A stretch of DNA of 64,000 nt from Oscillospiraceae bacterium (GCA_017438745.1 JAFRUS010000088.1:80573-144572); one strand, 5' to 3'; shown: positions 36,618 to 45,477, counted from the stretch's first letter. Numbers and translations: made by a program. Notes: generated by a model not told the origin, from the letters alone.

Positions 36618-37532
36618 ATGATAATCGAGACAGAACGCCTTATTCTGCGTCGTTGGGAGGAAAGCGATGCAGCTGATATGTATGAATATGCAAAAGATCT
36701 GGATGTCGGTCCGATAGCCGGATGGCCGGCACATAAAGATATCGAAGAAAGTATTTATGTAATAAAAAATGTTTTAAACGGCAAAGAAGCGTATGCCATC
36801 TGCCTTAAAGAAGATAATAGGGCTATAGGTGCGATAGAACTGAAACTGAACGGACACAGCGATATGACCGACCGTGATGATGAATGCGAGCTTGGCTACT
36901 GGCTCGGTAAGCCTTTCTGGGGTCGTGGAATTGTACCGGAGGCAGGAATGGAACTGCTTCGCCGTGCATTCGAAGACCTTGGTATGACAAAAGTCTGGTG
37001 CGGTTACTACGACGGAAATATCAAATCAAAACGCGCGCAGGAAAAGTGCGGCTTCCGCTATCAGTTTACATCAGAAAATATTGATGTACCTCTTCTTAAT
37101 GAAAAGAGAACAGGTCATGCAAGCAGTATAACAAAGGATCAGTGGCAGTGGGATATGATGTATAAAGCTGCTGTTTCATTAAGAAATGAACGACGCATTT
37201 CAGATTATGTAACATGCGGTGAAGTATCTGCGGCTGTTATGTCATCATCAGGAAAAATATATACCGGTGTATGTATCGATACATGTTCCACACTTGGAAT
37301 ATGTGCAGAACGAAACGCTATCGTCAATATGATAACCAATGGTGAACAGGAGATCATAAAGGTGATTGCTGTTCTGCCTGACGGCACAAGCGGTGCTCCG
37401 TGCGGAGCATGCCGTGAACTGATGGTTCAGCTTATGCCGGGAAGATATAAGGATATCGAAATAATGATGGATTATAAGCAGGAGAAAGTTATCACGCTTG
37501 GTGAACTGACACCGGAGTGGTGGATAAAGTGA
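36618..37532 (+). CDS. GNAT acetyltransferase fused to a cytidine/blasticidin deaminase-like domain
   Basis: 304 residues from ATG 36618, 6 bp after GGAGGAATG. Residues 1-165 are a RimJ-type GNAT: MIIETERLILRRWEESDAAD, then YWLGKPFWGRGIVPEAGMELL and SKRAQEKCGFRY. Residues about 175-304 are a small deaminase: GVCIDTCSTLGICAERNAIVNMI and PCGACRELMVQL supply the zinc ligands (CAE and PCxxC). The two activities in one chain suggest combined modification of a nucleoside-like or antibiotic-like compound. There is no frameshift between the halves. The substrate is unknown. Confidence 0.85.
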   Translation: MIIETERLILRRWEESDAADMYEYAKDLDVGPIAGWPAHKDIEESIYVIKNVLNGKEAYAICLKEDNRAIGAIELKLNGHSDMTDRDDECELGYWLGKPFWGRGIVPEAGMELLRRAFEDLGMTKVWCGYYDGNIKSKRAQEKCGFRYQFTSENIDVPLLNEKRTGHASSITKDQWQWDMMYKAAVSLRNERRISDYVTCGEVSAAVMSSSGKIYTGVCIDTCSTLGICAERNAIVNMITNGEQEIIKVIAVLPDGTSGAPCGACRELMVQLMPGRYKDIEIMMDYKQEKVITLGELTPEWWIK

Positions 37533-37536
37533 TAAT

Positions 37537-37601
37537 AAAGGAGCATTTTTCTCTGAAAAATGAATTGAAATTTTCCATCCTGCGACTGGAAAATCACCGC
37601 G
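37537..37601 (+). repeat. Double-hairpin repeat, copy 3
   Basis: AAAGGAGCATTTTTCTCTGAAAAATGAATTG, then TTTTCCATCCTGCGACTGGAAAA and ATCACCGCGG. Slightly diverged from the other copies; the compensated hairpin stems are kept. Confidence 0.82.
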
Positions 37602-37623
37602 GGATTTATGGAGGTACGAGCAA

Positions 37624-38079
37624 ATGATAATCGTTCCGTACAGAGAAATATACAAACAAAGTGTATTTGAATTCACTGATATCTGTTTCGAAGAACTGGG
37701 TAAAAAATTCGAACCGGATGGAAGACACAGTTTCTATAATGATATTGAGAAGTCATTTGAAGTGTTTTACTGTGTTGTTAATGAAGAGAATAACGACAAT
37801 AAAGTACTTGGAACGGTTGGCTTAAAAAAGATAAATAACGACACTGTGGAACTGAAAGCCTTTTATCTTCACAAAGATTTAAGAGGGAAAGGCCTTGGAA
37901 AAAGAATGCTTGAAACAGTGATTTCAAAAGCCAGGGAACTTGGGTACAGATCAATTGTTCTGGATTCCATTTCAAAGTATAAAGCCGCGCAGAGATTATA
38001 TGAAAAGGCCGGTTTTGTGAATACGGAAAGATATAATGATAGTCAGTACGCAGATGTATTTATGAAACTTGAATTATAA
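37624..38079 (+). CDS. GNAT-family N-acetyltransferase
   Basis: 151 residues; GGAGG upstream. Motif A ELKAFYLHKDLRGKGLGKRMLETVISKARELGY is a strong acetyl-CoA-binding signature (RGKGLGK), followed by YKAAQRLYEKAGF. Substrate unknown. A repeat hairpin follows directly after its stop. Confidence 0.87.
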   Translation: MIIVPYREIYKQSVFEFTDICFEELGKKFEPDGRHSFYNDIEKSFEVFYCVVNEENNDNKVLGTVGLKKINNDTVELKAFYLHKDLRGKGLGKRMLETVISKARELGYRSIVLDSISKYKAAQRLYEKAGFVNTERYNDSQYADVFMKLEL

Positions 38080-38081
38080 TT

Positions 38082-38100
38082 TGTTTTTCGAAGAAAAACA
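38082..38100 (+). repeat. Hairpin related to the tail of the double-hairpin repeat
   Basis: TGTTTTTC (38082-38089), GAA, GAAAAACA (38093-38100). Almost the same hairpin (TTTGTTTTTCGTAGAAAAACA) occurs at the end of copy 4 near 42150. Confidence 0.65.
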
Positions 38101-38125
38101 CATAAATAAGGGGAGCAAAAGGAAT

Positions 38126-39457
38126 ATGAACAACACAGCATCCACAGGATGGGAACTTATCGAGCGGGAATTTCTCAGAATTTATCCCGGTCAGAATGAT
38201 CCGCTGCATTTTGCGGCTATGATAAAATGGCGTTTCGGCGGAAATGATCCGCTTGACGGAATAAGCATTTATGAGGGAAAAGACTACTGGCACTTCGTAA
38301 CGTTTGGCCTTTCGGAACTGTATGAAAAAGTATCCGATAATCATGAATTAAGCGGATACGGCTATGAAATGACATTCAAGCTTAAGAAGGATAACTACGA
38401 TGATCTTAACAAGGAAATAAGATGTGTCTGTCAGATTCTTCAGACTTTAGCACGTATCACATTTCAGAAAGGTGTAGTTTTCGGACCGAATGAATTTATC
38501 CGCACCGGTCAGACGGTCGGCATAGATTCAAAGGGAGAGTCAGATATCAGAGGATTTATCTGTATTTCAGATCCTTCCGTTAATACGATCGATACACCAA
38601 ACGGAAAAGTTGCGTTTATTGAAATGATCGGCATGACGGAAGATGAACTGCTTTCTCTTTCGACCCGCGATTCAGTGAAAAATATCTATTCAAAACTCGG
38701 AAGCGATATTACCGATTATAAAAGAAAATCCGTATTGCTGAATGTTCAGGCTGAAAGAATGGTTCCTGATATAACATCATTATCTTCTTCTGTGAGTACT
38801 ACGGTAACAAAATCTGAATCATCTCCTGAAGAAAACCCTGAACAGAAAACAGTGTCTTCAACTGAACAGGATAAGAGTAAAGATGATCATTCTTCATTAA
38901 GGTTTGATACTGTTCCGAGAATAAAGCCGGAAGGTGCTAAGCATTATCTGAAAGGTGAGCGGACAGATATCACCGACTGTGATGAGGTGAGAATAAGCCT
39001 TAAATATGACAGTGCCGAAGCTGGAGCGGATCCGGATGTATATGCATTTATGCTGCGTGAAAACGGGAAAGCCGAACGTGATGAGGATCTTGTATTTTTC
39101 GGCAGCAAACTGTCACCGGACGGAGCAGTTGAAGATCTTTCTGAGAATAGCAGTCATACCGTGTCATTTAAACCGGCGCTGTTGTCGTCAGATATTTATC
39201 ATGTCCTTGTATGTTTCTCGGTATACGGAGATGATGAAAAGATGAATTTCAGCAAGATAAAAAATCCTGCGACGGTTATAGATTTGTTCGGATTCGGAGG
39301 GTCAGGAGAATTTAAACTTGAATTAAGTTCGGAAAAGACGGTTGAAGTGGTGGAGTTTTACCGCCATAATGACCGTATAAAAATGAAAACAATCGGATCC
39401 GGTTATTTTACTGGAATAGAAAAGCTGTGCGAGAAACTTGGGATTGAAACTCAATAA
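38126..39457 (+). CDS. SUFU-domain / TerD-like fusion protein
   Basis: 443 residues from ATG 38126, behind AAAAGGA. Residues 1-190 match the bacterial Suppressor-of-fused type: GWELIEREFLRIYPGQNDPLHFA, then GYGYEMTFKL and RTGQTVGIDSKG. A Ser/Glu/Thr-rich linker (about 215-270) leads to a TerD-like domain (about 280-440): VRISLKYD, DVYAFML, DLVFFGSKLSPDGAV, HVLVCFSVY, and a final TIGSGYFTGIEKLCEKLG. TerD domains bind calcium and take part in stress/tellurite-type systems; bacterial SUFU proteins are often immunity or effector-linked. The combined role is unknown. Confidence 0.8.
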   Translation: MNNTASTGWELIEREFLRIYPGQNDPLHFAAMIKWRFGGNDPLDGISIYEGKDYWHFVTFGLSELYEKVSDNHELSGYGYEMTFKLKKDNYDDLNKEIRCVCQILQTLARITFQKGVVFGPNEFIRTGQTVGIDSKGESDIRGFICISDPSVNTIDTPNGKVAFIEMIGMTEDELLSLSTRDSVKNIYSKLGSDITDYKRKSVLLNVQAERMVPDITSLSSSVSTTVTKSESSPEENPEQKTVSSTEQDKSKDDHSSLRFDTVPRIKPEGAKHYLKGERTDITDCDEVRISLKYDSAEAGADPDVYAFMLRENGKAERDEDLVFFGSKLSPDGAVEDLSENSSHTVSFKPALLSSDIYHVLVCFSVYGDDEKMNFSKIKNPATVIDLFGFGGSGEFKLELSSEKTVEVVEFYRHNDRIKMKTIGSGYFTGIEKLCEKLGIETQ

Positions 39458-39524
39458 AGCGCAGAGAGTTTAAGAATCTTAGTGTCAGTAAATTTAAATA
39501 TATGTGAAAAAAGCCGAAATGATA

Positions 39525-39554
39525 TTGACAAACTATATGATTTTTGATTATAAT
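39525..39554 (+). promoter_or_regulatory. Sigma-A type promoter
   Basis: TTGACA (39525-39530), 18 bp, TATAAT (39549-39554), upstream of the solute-binding protein gene. Confidence 0.75.
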
Positions 39555-39666
39555 TATAGTAAACGAAAAAATATAGAATATGATAAAAGTCTTGAATTAG
39601 ACTTTTCCGGATATATTATGATATAGTTCAGGGGAATCATGCACAGTTCGTGAAAGAGGGGATTTT

Positions 39667-40497
39667 ATGAGCGGACGGAGAGCGTTTAAACTCGCGGCAG
39701 GATTTTGTACTGCCGCGGTTTTTGTATTTGCAGGTGTATTTGTATACAGAAATACTGAAAATAAGAAAGATACACAGGATGACAGATCGCTCGACCTGGT
39801 TCTGGAATCTAATGAGCTTATTATTGGTCTTGATACCGAATTCCCTCCTATGGGATTTGTCAATGAATCAGGTGAAATAGTCGGGTTTGATATTGATCTT
39901 GCTCAAGAAGTATGTGACCGGCTTGGCGTTGAACTTGTAAAGCAGCCTCTTGACTGGGATTATAAGGAAGAATATCTTTACACCGGAGCGATTGACTGCA
40001 TATGGAACGGATTTTCCGTTACACCGGAACGAGCAGCGGAAATGAATCTTTCTGATCCGTATTTGAAAAATACACTTATTTTCGTTGTTACGGAACAAAG
40101 CACCATAAAGAATATGAGTGACTTAAAAGGAAAAACTGTCGGGGTACAGTCCGGTTCATCGGCTAAAGAAGCGCTGGAAGAATCGTATCTGGCTTCGGAT
40201 ATCAATATAAGATTTTTTGATGACAATCTTGAAATGACTAATGAACTTAAGAATAACGGTATTGATGCAGCGTTTTTTGATTCTATTATGGCGTACTATT
40301 TTCTTTTATCAGACAATGAGCAGTATTATGTTCTTCCGGACAGCCTCGGTGAAGAAGAAATCGCTGTTGCGTTCAGAAATGATGATTATTCACTCAGGAA
40401 CAAAGTTCAGGAGATACTCTATGAAATGAAGTCAGACGGAACACTTGCAGAGATATCAAAAAAATGGTTCGGCTGTGATATAACAATAGTAAGATAA
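39667..40497 (+). CDS. Membrane-anchored amino-acid-type solute-binding protein
   Basis: 276 residues behind GAGGGG. N-terminal hydrophobic anchor (ALAAGF-like, about 8-27) without a clear lipobox. Binding-protein family 3 motifs: LIIGLDTEFPPMGFVNESGEIVGFDIDLAQEVCDRLGV, IDCIWNGFSVTPERA, LKGKTVGVQSGSSA and a C-terminal ISKKWFG. No transporter genes follow; instead a membrane diguanylate cyclase does, 47 bp on. A sensory rather than transport role is a reasonable inference. Confidence 0.85.
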   Translation: MSGRRAFKLAAGFCTAAVFVFAGVFVYRNTENKKDTQDDRSLDLVLESNELIIGLDTEFPPMGFVNESGEIVGFDIDLAQEVCDRLGVELVKQPLDWDYKEEYLYTGAIDCIWNGFSVTPERAAEMNLSDPYLKNTLIFVVTEQSTIKNMSDLKGKTVGVQSGSSAKEALEESYLASDINIRFFDDNLEMTNELKNNGIDAAFFDSIMAYYFLLSDNEQYYVLPDSLGEEEIAVAFRNDDYSLRNKVQEILYEMKSDGTLAEISKKWFGCDITIVR

Positions 40498-40544
40498 TTA
40501 CAGCAAACAAGATTTTTGTTTGGTTTATGATAAGGGATGATCAT

Positions 40545-42062
40545 ATGAATTATAAACTGAATTCCAGCGTCAGCAGAAGGCGATACGCTTTGACCATGCT
40601 CTTTATTACAATTCTTTTTGTCAGCATGATCACTTTGTTTTATTATGCACTTCGCAATGAAACGCGTCAGAGAATTATAAAAACCGGTGAACTTAACACG
40701 GTCAGACAGGCTCGACAGATCGACAAGTATCTTTCAAGCGGTACCGATGCGATTTGCCTTGCGTGCTATTCAATTGATAATATGATCCGTGAAGGACGCT
40801 CACAGGAGGAAATAAGAAATTATATTTTCAATCAGTCAGCCGCAGTCGTAAATATTACATCCGGAAATACAAAAGGACTGTATGGAAAAATCAGGGAAGA
40901 TTACATTACAACTACCGGCTGGACTCCGGGTCCGGATTTTATTCCTGAAGAACGTCCGTGGTATATTGATGCACGTGCCAATATAGGACGTGTTGCAGTC
41001 GTTGATCCTTACATCGATGCCAATACCGGTAATGTTATGATCTCTCTTTCCAAGACTCTCTGTGATGCAAAAAGCGTAATCGCCATGGATCTTTCACTTG
41101 ATTATCTTCAGAAAATAACTGAAGATGTAGCATCGTACAGCGAATCGGATATTGAGTTAATAATAGACAGGAGATACAACGTTATCGCTCATTCTGACCG
41201 TACACAGATAGGCGAAAATTATTTTGCAGAAACAGGAACTTTGGGCAAGGAACTTGTCGAAAAGCTCAGAAAGACAGATGCTGATTCATTTTCATTGAAA
41301 TATAACGGTGAAGAATACATTGTATACAGAGCGCCTGCAGCTGAGGACTGGGAGTGTATTTCCGTATATAACGCGACATCAGTTTTAGGTCAGATGAGAA
41401 AGAATTTTATTTTTGTAATCATCGCATTTTTCTTTGTACTCTGCATGCAGTTCGTGATGGCGTTTAATTCCAGTCTGGAAACAAAGCATATGCGTAAACT
41501 TGAAAGTGATATTCTTGAAAAGGAAAACAGGATCGGCGAGATCAGCAAAGTGGCCTTTCGTGATGCGCTTACCGGTGTAGGCAGTCATGCAGCGCTTGAC
41601 GAGATGGCTGATGAGATCAGAAACGATATTAAAAACGGAAACAAATCAATAGCAGTTTTGATGATGGATATCAATAATCTGAAATATATAAATGACACCT
41701 GTGGTCACGATAAGGGGGACGATTATATCTGTGGCTGCTGTAAGATGATCTGTGATACATTCACGCATTCTCCGGTTTTCAGAATTGGAGGCGATGAATT
41801 TGTAGCCGTTCTGAGAAATACTGATTATGATAATCGTGCTGCACTGGTTGAAACTCTTGAATCCGATCTTGATGTATCATATAATCAGACAGATAAAGAT
41901 CCGTGGGAGAGATATTCAGTTTCAGTCGGCATATCTGATTATACCGATGGAGATAAAACCCTTGACGATATTCTTAAGCGAGCAGATAATGAGATGTACA
42001 TTTCCAAGCAGAAGTTCAGAAAGAAGTATGGATTTTATCGTAAAGATGAAGTGAACCAATAA
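40545..42062 (+). CDS. dCACHE-GGDEF membrane diguanylate cyclase
   Basis: 505 residues from ATG 40545, with AAGGGA upstream. Two membrane helices (about 14-36 and 287-307) bracket an outside dCACHE sensor domain, with FIPEERPWYIDARANIGRVAVVDPYIDANTGNVMISLSKTL typical of amine/amino-acid-sensing CACHE domains. The cytoplasmic GGDEF domain (about 345-500) is intact: DALTGVGSHAALDEM, DINNLKYINDTCGHDKGD and FRIGGDEFVAVL. No inhibitory RxxD site was noticed at the usual place. It is predicted to make cyclic-di-GMP in response to an external ligand, perhaps delivered by the adjacent binding protein. Confidence 0.9.
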   Translation: MNYKLNSSVSRRRYALTMLFITILFVSMITLFYYALRNETRQRIIKTGELNTVRQARQIDKYLSSGTDAICLACYSIDNMIREGRSQEEIRNYIFNQSAAVVNITSGNTKGLYGKIREDYITTTGWTPGPDFIPEERPWYIDARANIGRVAVVDPYIDANTGNVMISLSKTLCDAKSVIAMDLSLDYLQKITEDVASYSESDIELIIDRRYNVIAHSDRTQIGENYFAETGTLGKELVEKLRKTDADSFSLKYNGEEYIVYRAPAAEDWECISVYNATSVLGQMRKNFIFVIIAFFFVLCMQFVMAFNSSLETKHMRKLESDILEKENRIGEISKVAFRDALTGVGSHAALDEMADEIRNDIKNGNKSIAVLMMDINNLKYINDTCGHDKGDDYICGCCKMICDTFTHSPVFRIGGDEFVAVLRNTDYDNRAALVETLESDLDVSYNQTDKDPWERYSVSVGISDYTDGDKTLDDILKRADNEMYISKQKFRKKYGFYRKDEVNQ

Positions 42063-42078
42063 TAACATACGCATCGTC

Positions 42079-42170
42079 GAAAAGGAGCATTTTTCTGCGA
42101 AAAATGAATCATACTTTTTCCAGTCTCCGACTGGAAAAAATTTAATTTGTTTTTCGTAGAAAAACACACC
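42079..42170 (+). repeat. Double-hairpin repeat, copy 4 (longest)
   Basis: AAAAGGAGCATTTTTCTGCGAAAAATGAATC, then TTTTTCCAGTCTCCGACTGGAAAAA, then a third hairpin TTTGTTTTTCGTAGAAAAACA. The third hairpin matches the isolated one at 38082-38100. Confidence 0.83.
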
Positions 42171-42275
42171 TTTGAGAACTTCGACTGGAGTTCAGTTCAT
42201 TTCGATTTTGATTCATTAAATGCCGGTGAATAAACGTGTTGATCAGCAGATATCAGTGAATAAATAAAAATCCAT

Positions 42276-42307
42276 AAAGGTCGCTTTACCGGCGACCTTT
42301 ATTTTTT
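42276..42307 (+). terminator. Rho-independent terminator (AAAGGTCGC type)
   Basis: AAAGGTCGC (42276-42284) / GCGACCTTT (42292-42300) followed by ATTTTTT. The same arm sequence recurs at 44.25, 47.05, 52.56 and 56.94 kb. A TATAAT at 42318-42323 follows closely and probably serves the next gene. Confidence 0.85.
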
Positions 42308-42382
42308 CGAAATAGTGTATAATGAGATCACAGAAGAAACAAACACCCTTAGGGGACAATGATTTCAGGAGGATGATCTATT

Positions 42383-43048
42383 ATGCGTAAAGGTTTAACA
42401 GAAGTTGTTTTCATACTTGACAGAAGCGGTTCCATGAGCGGACTTGAAAAGGATACTATCGGCGGATTCAATTCCATGATTGAAAAGCAGAGAAAGGAAG
42501 ATGGAGAAGCATATATCTCAGTTGTTCTTTTCGATGACAGATCAGAAGTTATCTACGACAGAGTACCAGTAAGCAAGATCGAGCCGATGACGGAAGAGCA
42601 GTATTACGTAAGAGGATGTACAGCACTTCTCGATGCAATAGGCGGTGCTGTAAAGCATATTGCCAATGTTCACAAGTATGCACGTGAAGAAGACGTACCG
42701 GAAAAGACACTTTTCGTTATCACTACAGATGGTATGGAAAATTCCAGCCGTGAATATAACCACGCAAAAGTTAAGAAGATGGTAGAGAAGCAGCAGAAGA
42801 AATACGGATGGGAGTTCCTGTTCATCGGTGCAAATATCGATGCAATAACTGAAGCCGGAAAGTTCGGCGTGAAAGCTGACAGAGCGATAAACTATGAGTG
42901 TGACAGCGTAGGTACGGGAGTTGCATTCGGAGCGGTATCGAATATTCTGTCTGGTGTACGAAGTGCAAAGGCATGCGATGTGGACAATGTAGTGAAATGT
43001 TATTCGGCACCGATCATAGAGGATTACAAGAGAAGACATAAAAGCTGA
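42383..43048 (+). CDS. VWA-domain protein
   Basis: 221 residues behind GGAGG. Nearly all one von Willebrand A domain with a complete metal site: DRSGSMSG, then GCTALLDAI and TTDGMEN. No membrane segment. Cytosolic bacterial VWA proteins of this size resemble TerY-type members associated with TerD stress systems, and a TerD fusion lies 3 kb upstream. Function otherwise unknown. Confidence 0.85.
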   Translation: MRKGLTEVVFILDRSGSMSGLEKDTIGGFNSMIEKQRKEDGEAYISVVLFDDRSEVIYDRVPVSKIEPMTEEQYYVRGCTALLDAIGGAVKHIANVHKYAREEDVPEKTLFVITTDGMENSSREYNHAKVKKMVEKQQKKYGWEFLFIGANIDAITEAGKFGVKADRAINYECDSVGTGVAFGAVSNILSGVRSAKACDVDNVVKCYSAPIIEDYKRRHKS

Positions 43049-43099
43049 TCATATAGTCCCGCAGATCATAAAATACGGTTAATATAATCTGAATTTCCC

Positions 43100-43128
43100 T
43101 TGACTGAAAGCAGATGCAATGGTACAAT
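43100..43128 (+). promoter_or_regulatory. Sigma-A type promoter
   Basis: TTGACT (43100-43105), 17 bp, TACAAT (43123-43128), before the macro-related gene. Confidence 0.7.
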
Positions 43129-43206
43129 TATGATAACAGCACAGACCGGTATACAGAATTGTCTACCGGTTTGAATATTATGAGGGAAAAGAAAGAGGGG
43201 ATCAGT

Positions 43207-44214
43207 ATGTCGGTAAAAATTATAAGAAGCAACAGTGAAGATATTGGTGCTGAAGTATTTGTGGAGGCGGAACAGAAACTTTTATCACCGGATATCTCAG
43301 AAGATAAAATACGTTCATTTTACAAAGATCATCTGCTTGAGGCAAAGAAAAATTCCAGCAGTTCGATAGCTTTTCCGCTGGTGCCTTTCGGTCTGGAATA
43401 TGCCTGCGAGGAAGGTGTCCGTATTGCGGCTGATGAGATAAAAAATTTCCTTAAAGATAATGAAGACTATGAAATGACAGTGATGCTTATTGCACCTGAG
43501 AGCAGTGGTTCATTAAGCAGGAGAACTGGTCCTGATCTTGATGAATATATCCATAAAAATTATATGCGTCCGGATCAGGATAATACAATGGGAGCTGCTG
43601 CAGCTGTATGCTATATGGAAGCTCCGAAGCCGGATCTCTCAGCCAATAAGAAATCAGAATATCGTGAAAAGAAAAAATATCCGAATATTGAGATAAAAGG
43701 CATAAAGAATTCTCCGCTGTTTGGCGCCGGAGCGGCTGCTTCGGCATTATTTAAAGAAAAGAAAAAGTTTAAACAGGATAGTAGGATACCTGAAGACGGG
43801 AAACTGGATTATGTTTCATATGAATCTGAAGATTCCCTGGATATGCCTGATCTCGATGAACGAGTAAAGCATACTAAAGATACTTTTTCAGAATATCTTA
43901 TGTATCTTATTGATAAAAATGGACTGAAAAATGCGGAAGTCTACAAAAATGCTCTGATAGACAAGAAAATCTTCTCAAAGATCAAAAACGATAAGGACTA
44001 CCATCCGAAGAAGATCACAGCGATGTGCCTGTGCGTCGGAGCACGCCTTAATCTGGATGAGACGAAGGATCTGCTTGCAAGAGCGGGATATGCACTTTCT
44101 CCTTGCGACAAAACTGATATTATTTTTTCGTATTTCATAGAGAACGAAATATACGATATGATCGAACTGGATATCAAGCTTGAAGAATACGGACTCCCGT
44201 GCCTGATAGCGTAA
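43207..44214 (+). CDS. Macro-domain relative with C-terminal HTH-like domain
   Basis: 335 residues from ATG 43207, behind GAGGGG. Residues about 15-95 match only the second half of a macro domain (YKDHLLEAKKNSSSSIAFPLVPFGLEYACEEGVRIAADEIKNFL); the usual N-terminal AIVNAAN ligand loop is missing, so ADP-ribose turnover is doubtful. A disordered Lys-rich centre (about 130-215) leads to a helical domain (about 225-330) with YLIDKNGLKNAEVYKNALIDKKIFSKI and LNLDETKDLLARAGYALS, common at the end of macro and VWA proteins in Firmicutes. Own promoter. Confidence 0.75.
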   Translation: MSVKIIRSNSEDIGAEVFVEAEQKLLSPDISEDKIRSFYKDHLLEAKKNSSSSIAFPLVPFGLEYACEEGVRIAADEIKNFLKDNEDYEMTVMLIAPESSGSLSRRTGPDLDEYIHKNYMRPDQDNTMGAAAAVCYMEAPKPDLSANKKSEYREKKKYPNIEIKGIKNSPLFGAGAAASALFKEKKKFKQDSRIPEDGKLDYVSYESEDSLDMPDLDERVKHTKDTFSEYLMYLIDKNGLKNAEVYKNALIDKKIFSKIKNDKDYHPKKITAMCLCVGARLNLDETKDLLARAGYALSPCDKTDIIFSYFIENEIYDMIELDIKLEEYGLPCLIA

Positions 44215-44247
44215 TTTACTTAGAATAAAATCTATATACATATACAA

Positions 44248-44280
44248 AAAGGTCACCCGTTGCCAGGTGACCTTTATTTT
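44248..44280. terminator. Terminator shared by convergent genes (AAAGGTCACC type)
   Basis: AAAGGTCACC (44248-44257) / GGTGACCTTT (44266-44275) then ATTTT. A runs precede it, so it can also stop the minus-strand malic enzyme transcript. Confidence 0.85.
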
Positions 44281-44301
44281 CATATAGTGGTGTGATGATT
44301 A

Positions 44302-45477
44302 TTATAAACGAGCAACGCCTGTGTCTCTTGCTGCCTGAGCAACAGCCTTTGCTACTGCCTGAGCAACAGTCTTGTCGAGTGCACTTGGGATGATGTAATC
44401 AGCGCTGAGCTTGTCGTCAGTTACGAATGAAGCGATAGCCTTTGCAGCTGCGATCTTCATTGCATCGTTGATATCACTTGCGCGAACATCAAGAGCACCT
44501 CTGAAAATACCAGGGAATGCGAGAACATTGTTGATCTGGTTCGGGAAGTCACTTCTTCCTGTACCAACAACAGCAGCGCCTGCAGCCTTAGCTTCATCAG
44601 GCATGATTTCAGGAGTCGGGTTAGCCATCGGGAAGATGATAGGATCCTTAGCCATTGACTTTACCATTTCAGGAGTTACACATCCCGGAGCAGATACACC
44701 GATGAATACGTCAGCGCCCTTGATAACATCTTCAAGGCTGCCCTTTCTCATCTGCTGGTTTGTGATCTCTGCCATTTCGTCCTTTACAGGATTCATACCT
44801 TCAGGTCTGCCCTTGTAGATAGCACCGTGTCTGTCGCAGAGAACAACGTCTTTAAGACCCATGGAAATAAGGAGCTTGATAATAGCGATACCAGCAGCAC
44901 CTGCACCGCTTGTTACAACTCTGATCTCGTCGATTTTCTTGCCTACGACTTTGAGAGCGTTGAGCATAGCAGCGAGAGTAACAACGGCTGTACCGTGCTG
45001 GTCATCGTGGAATATCGGGATATCACAGCATGCCTTGAGCTGCTTTTCGATTTCAAAACATCTCGGAGCGGAAATATCTTCGAGATTTACACCGCCGAAT
45101 GATCCGGCGAGGAGCTTTACTGTGTTTACAATGTCGCTTACTTCCTTTGAACGTACACAAAGTGGAATTGCGTCAACGTCGCCGAATGCCTTGAACAGAG
45201 CACATTTGCCTTCCATAACAGGCATACCAGCCTCAGGACCGATATCGCCGAGACCGAGAACTGCAGTACCGTCTGTAACAACAGCAACGAGGTTTGAACG
45301 TCTTGTGAGTTCATAGCTCTTGTTTACATCCTTCTGTATTTCAAGACAAGGTTCAGCAACACCAGGAGTGTAAGCCAGTGAAAGATCGTCTCTTGTTTCA
45401 AGCGGAGCACGGCAGATAACTTCGATCTTGCCTTCCCATTCATAATGTTTTTTCAGTGATTCTTCTGCGTAATTCAT
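44302..45477 (-). CDS. NAD(P)-dependent malic enzyme
   Basis: 391 residues, the short bacterial form. Motifs are LSLAYTPGVAEPCLEI, VVTDGTAVLGLGDIGPEAGMPVMEGK, HDDQHGTAVVTLAA and the cofactor fold VTSGAGAAGIAIIKLL, with GVSAPGCVTPEMV and MANPTPEIMP at the end. It converts malate to pyruvate and CO2 with reduction of NAD(P). Single gene on the minus strand. Confidence 0.95.
   Translation of the reverse strand: MNYAEESLKKHYEWEGKIEVICRAPLETRDDLSLAYTPGVAEPCLEIQKDVNKSYELTRRSNLVAVVTDGTAVLGLGDIGPEAGMPVMEGKCALFKAFGDVDAIPLCVRSKEVSDIVNTVKLLAGSFGGVNLEDISAPRCFEIEKQLKACCDIPIFHDDQHGTAVVTLAAMLNALKVVGKKIDEIRVVTSGAGAAGIAIIKLLISMGLKDVVLCDRHGAIYKGRPEGMNPVKDEMAEITNQQMRKGSLEDVIKGADVFIGVSAPGCVTPEMVKSMAKDPIIFPMANPTPEIMPDEAKAAGAAVVGTGRSDFPNQINNVLAFPGIFRGALDVRASDINDAMKIAAAKAIASFVTDDKLSADYIIPSALDKTVAQAVAKAVAQAARDTGVARL

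Noticed and set aside
35081..42170. Integron-type cassette array with attC sites
   Set aside because: The double-hairpin repeats recall cassette boundaries, but core-site motifs and an integrase gene were not seen, and gene starts depend on local ribosome sites.
43114..43206. Upstream 31-residue extension of the macro-related gene
   Set aside because: It covers the -10 element of the gene's own promoter; ATG 43207 has the GAGGGG site.
44411..45316. Plus-strand frames opposite malic enzyme
   Set aside because: Low-complexity Ala/Ser/Thr translations typical of antisense frames; malic enzyme on the minus strand is unambiguous.
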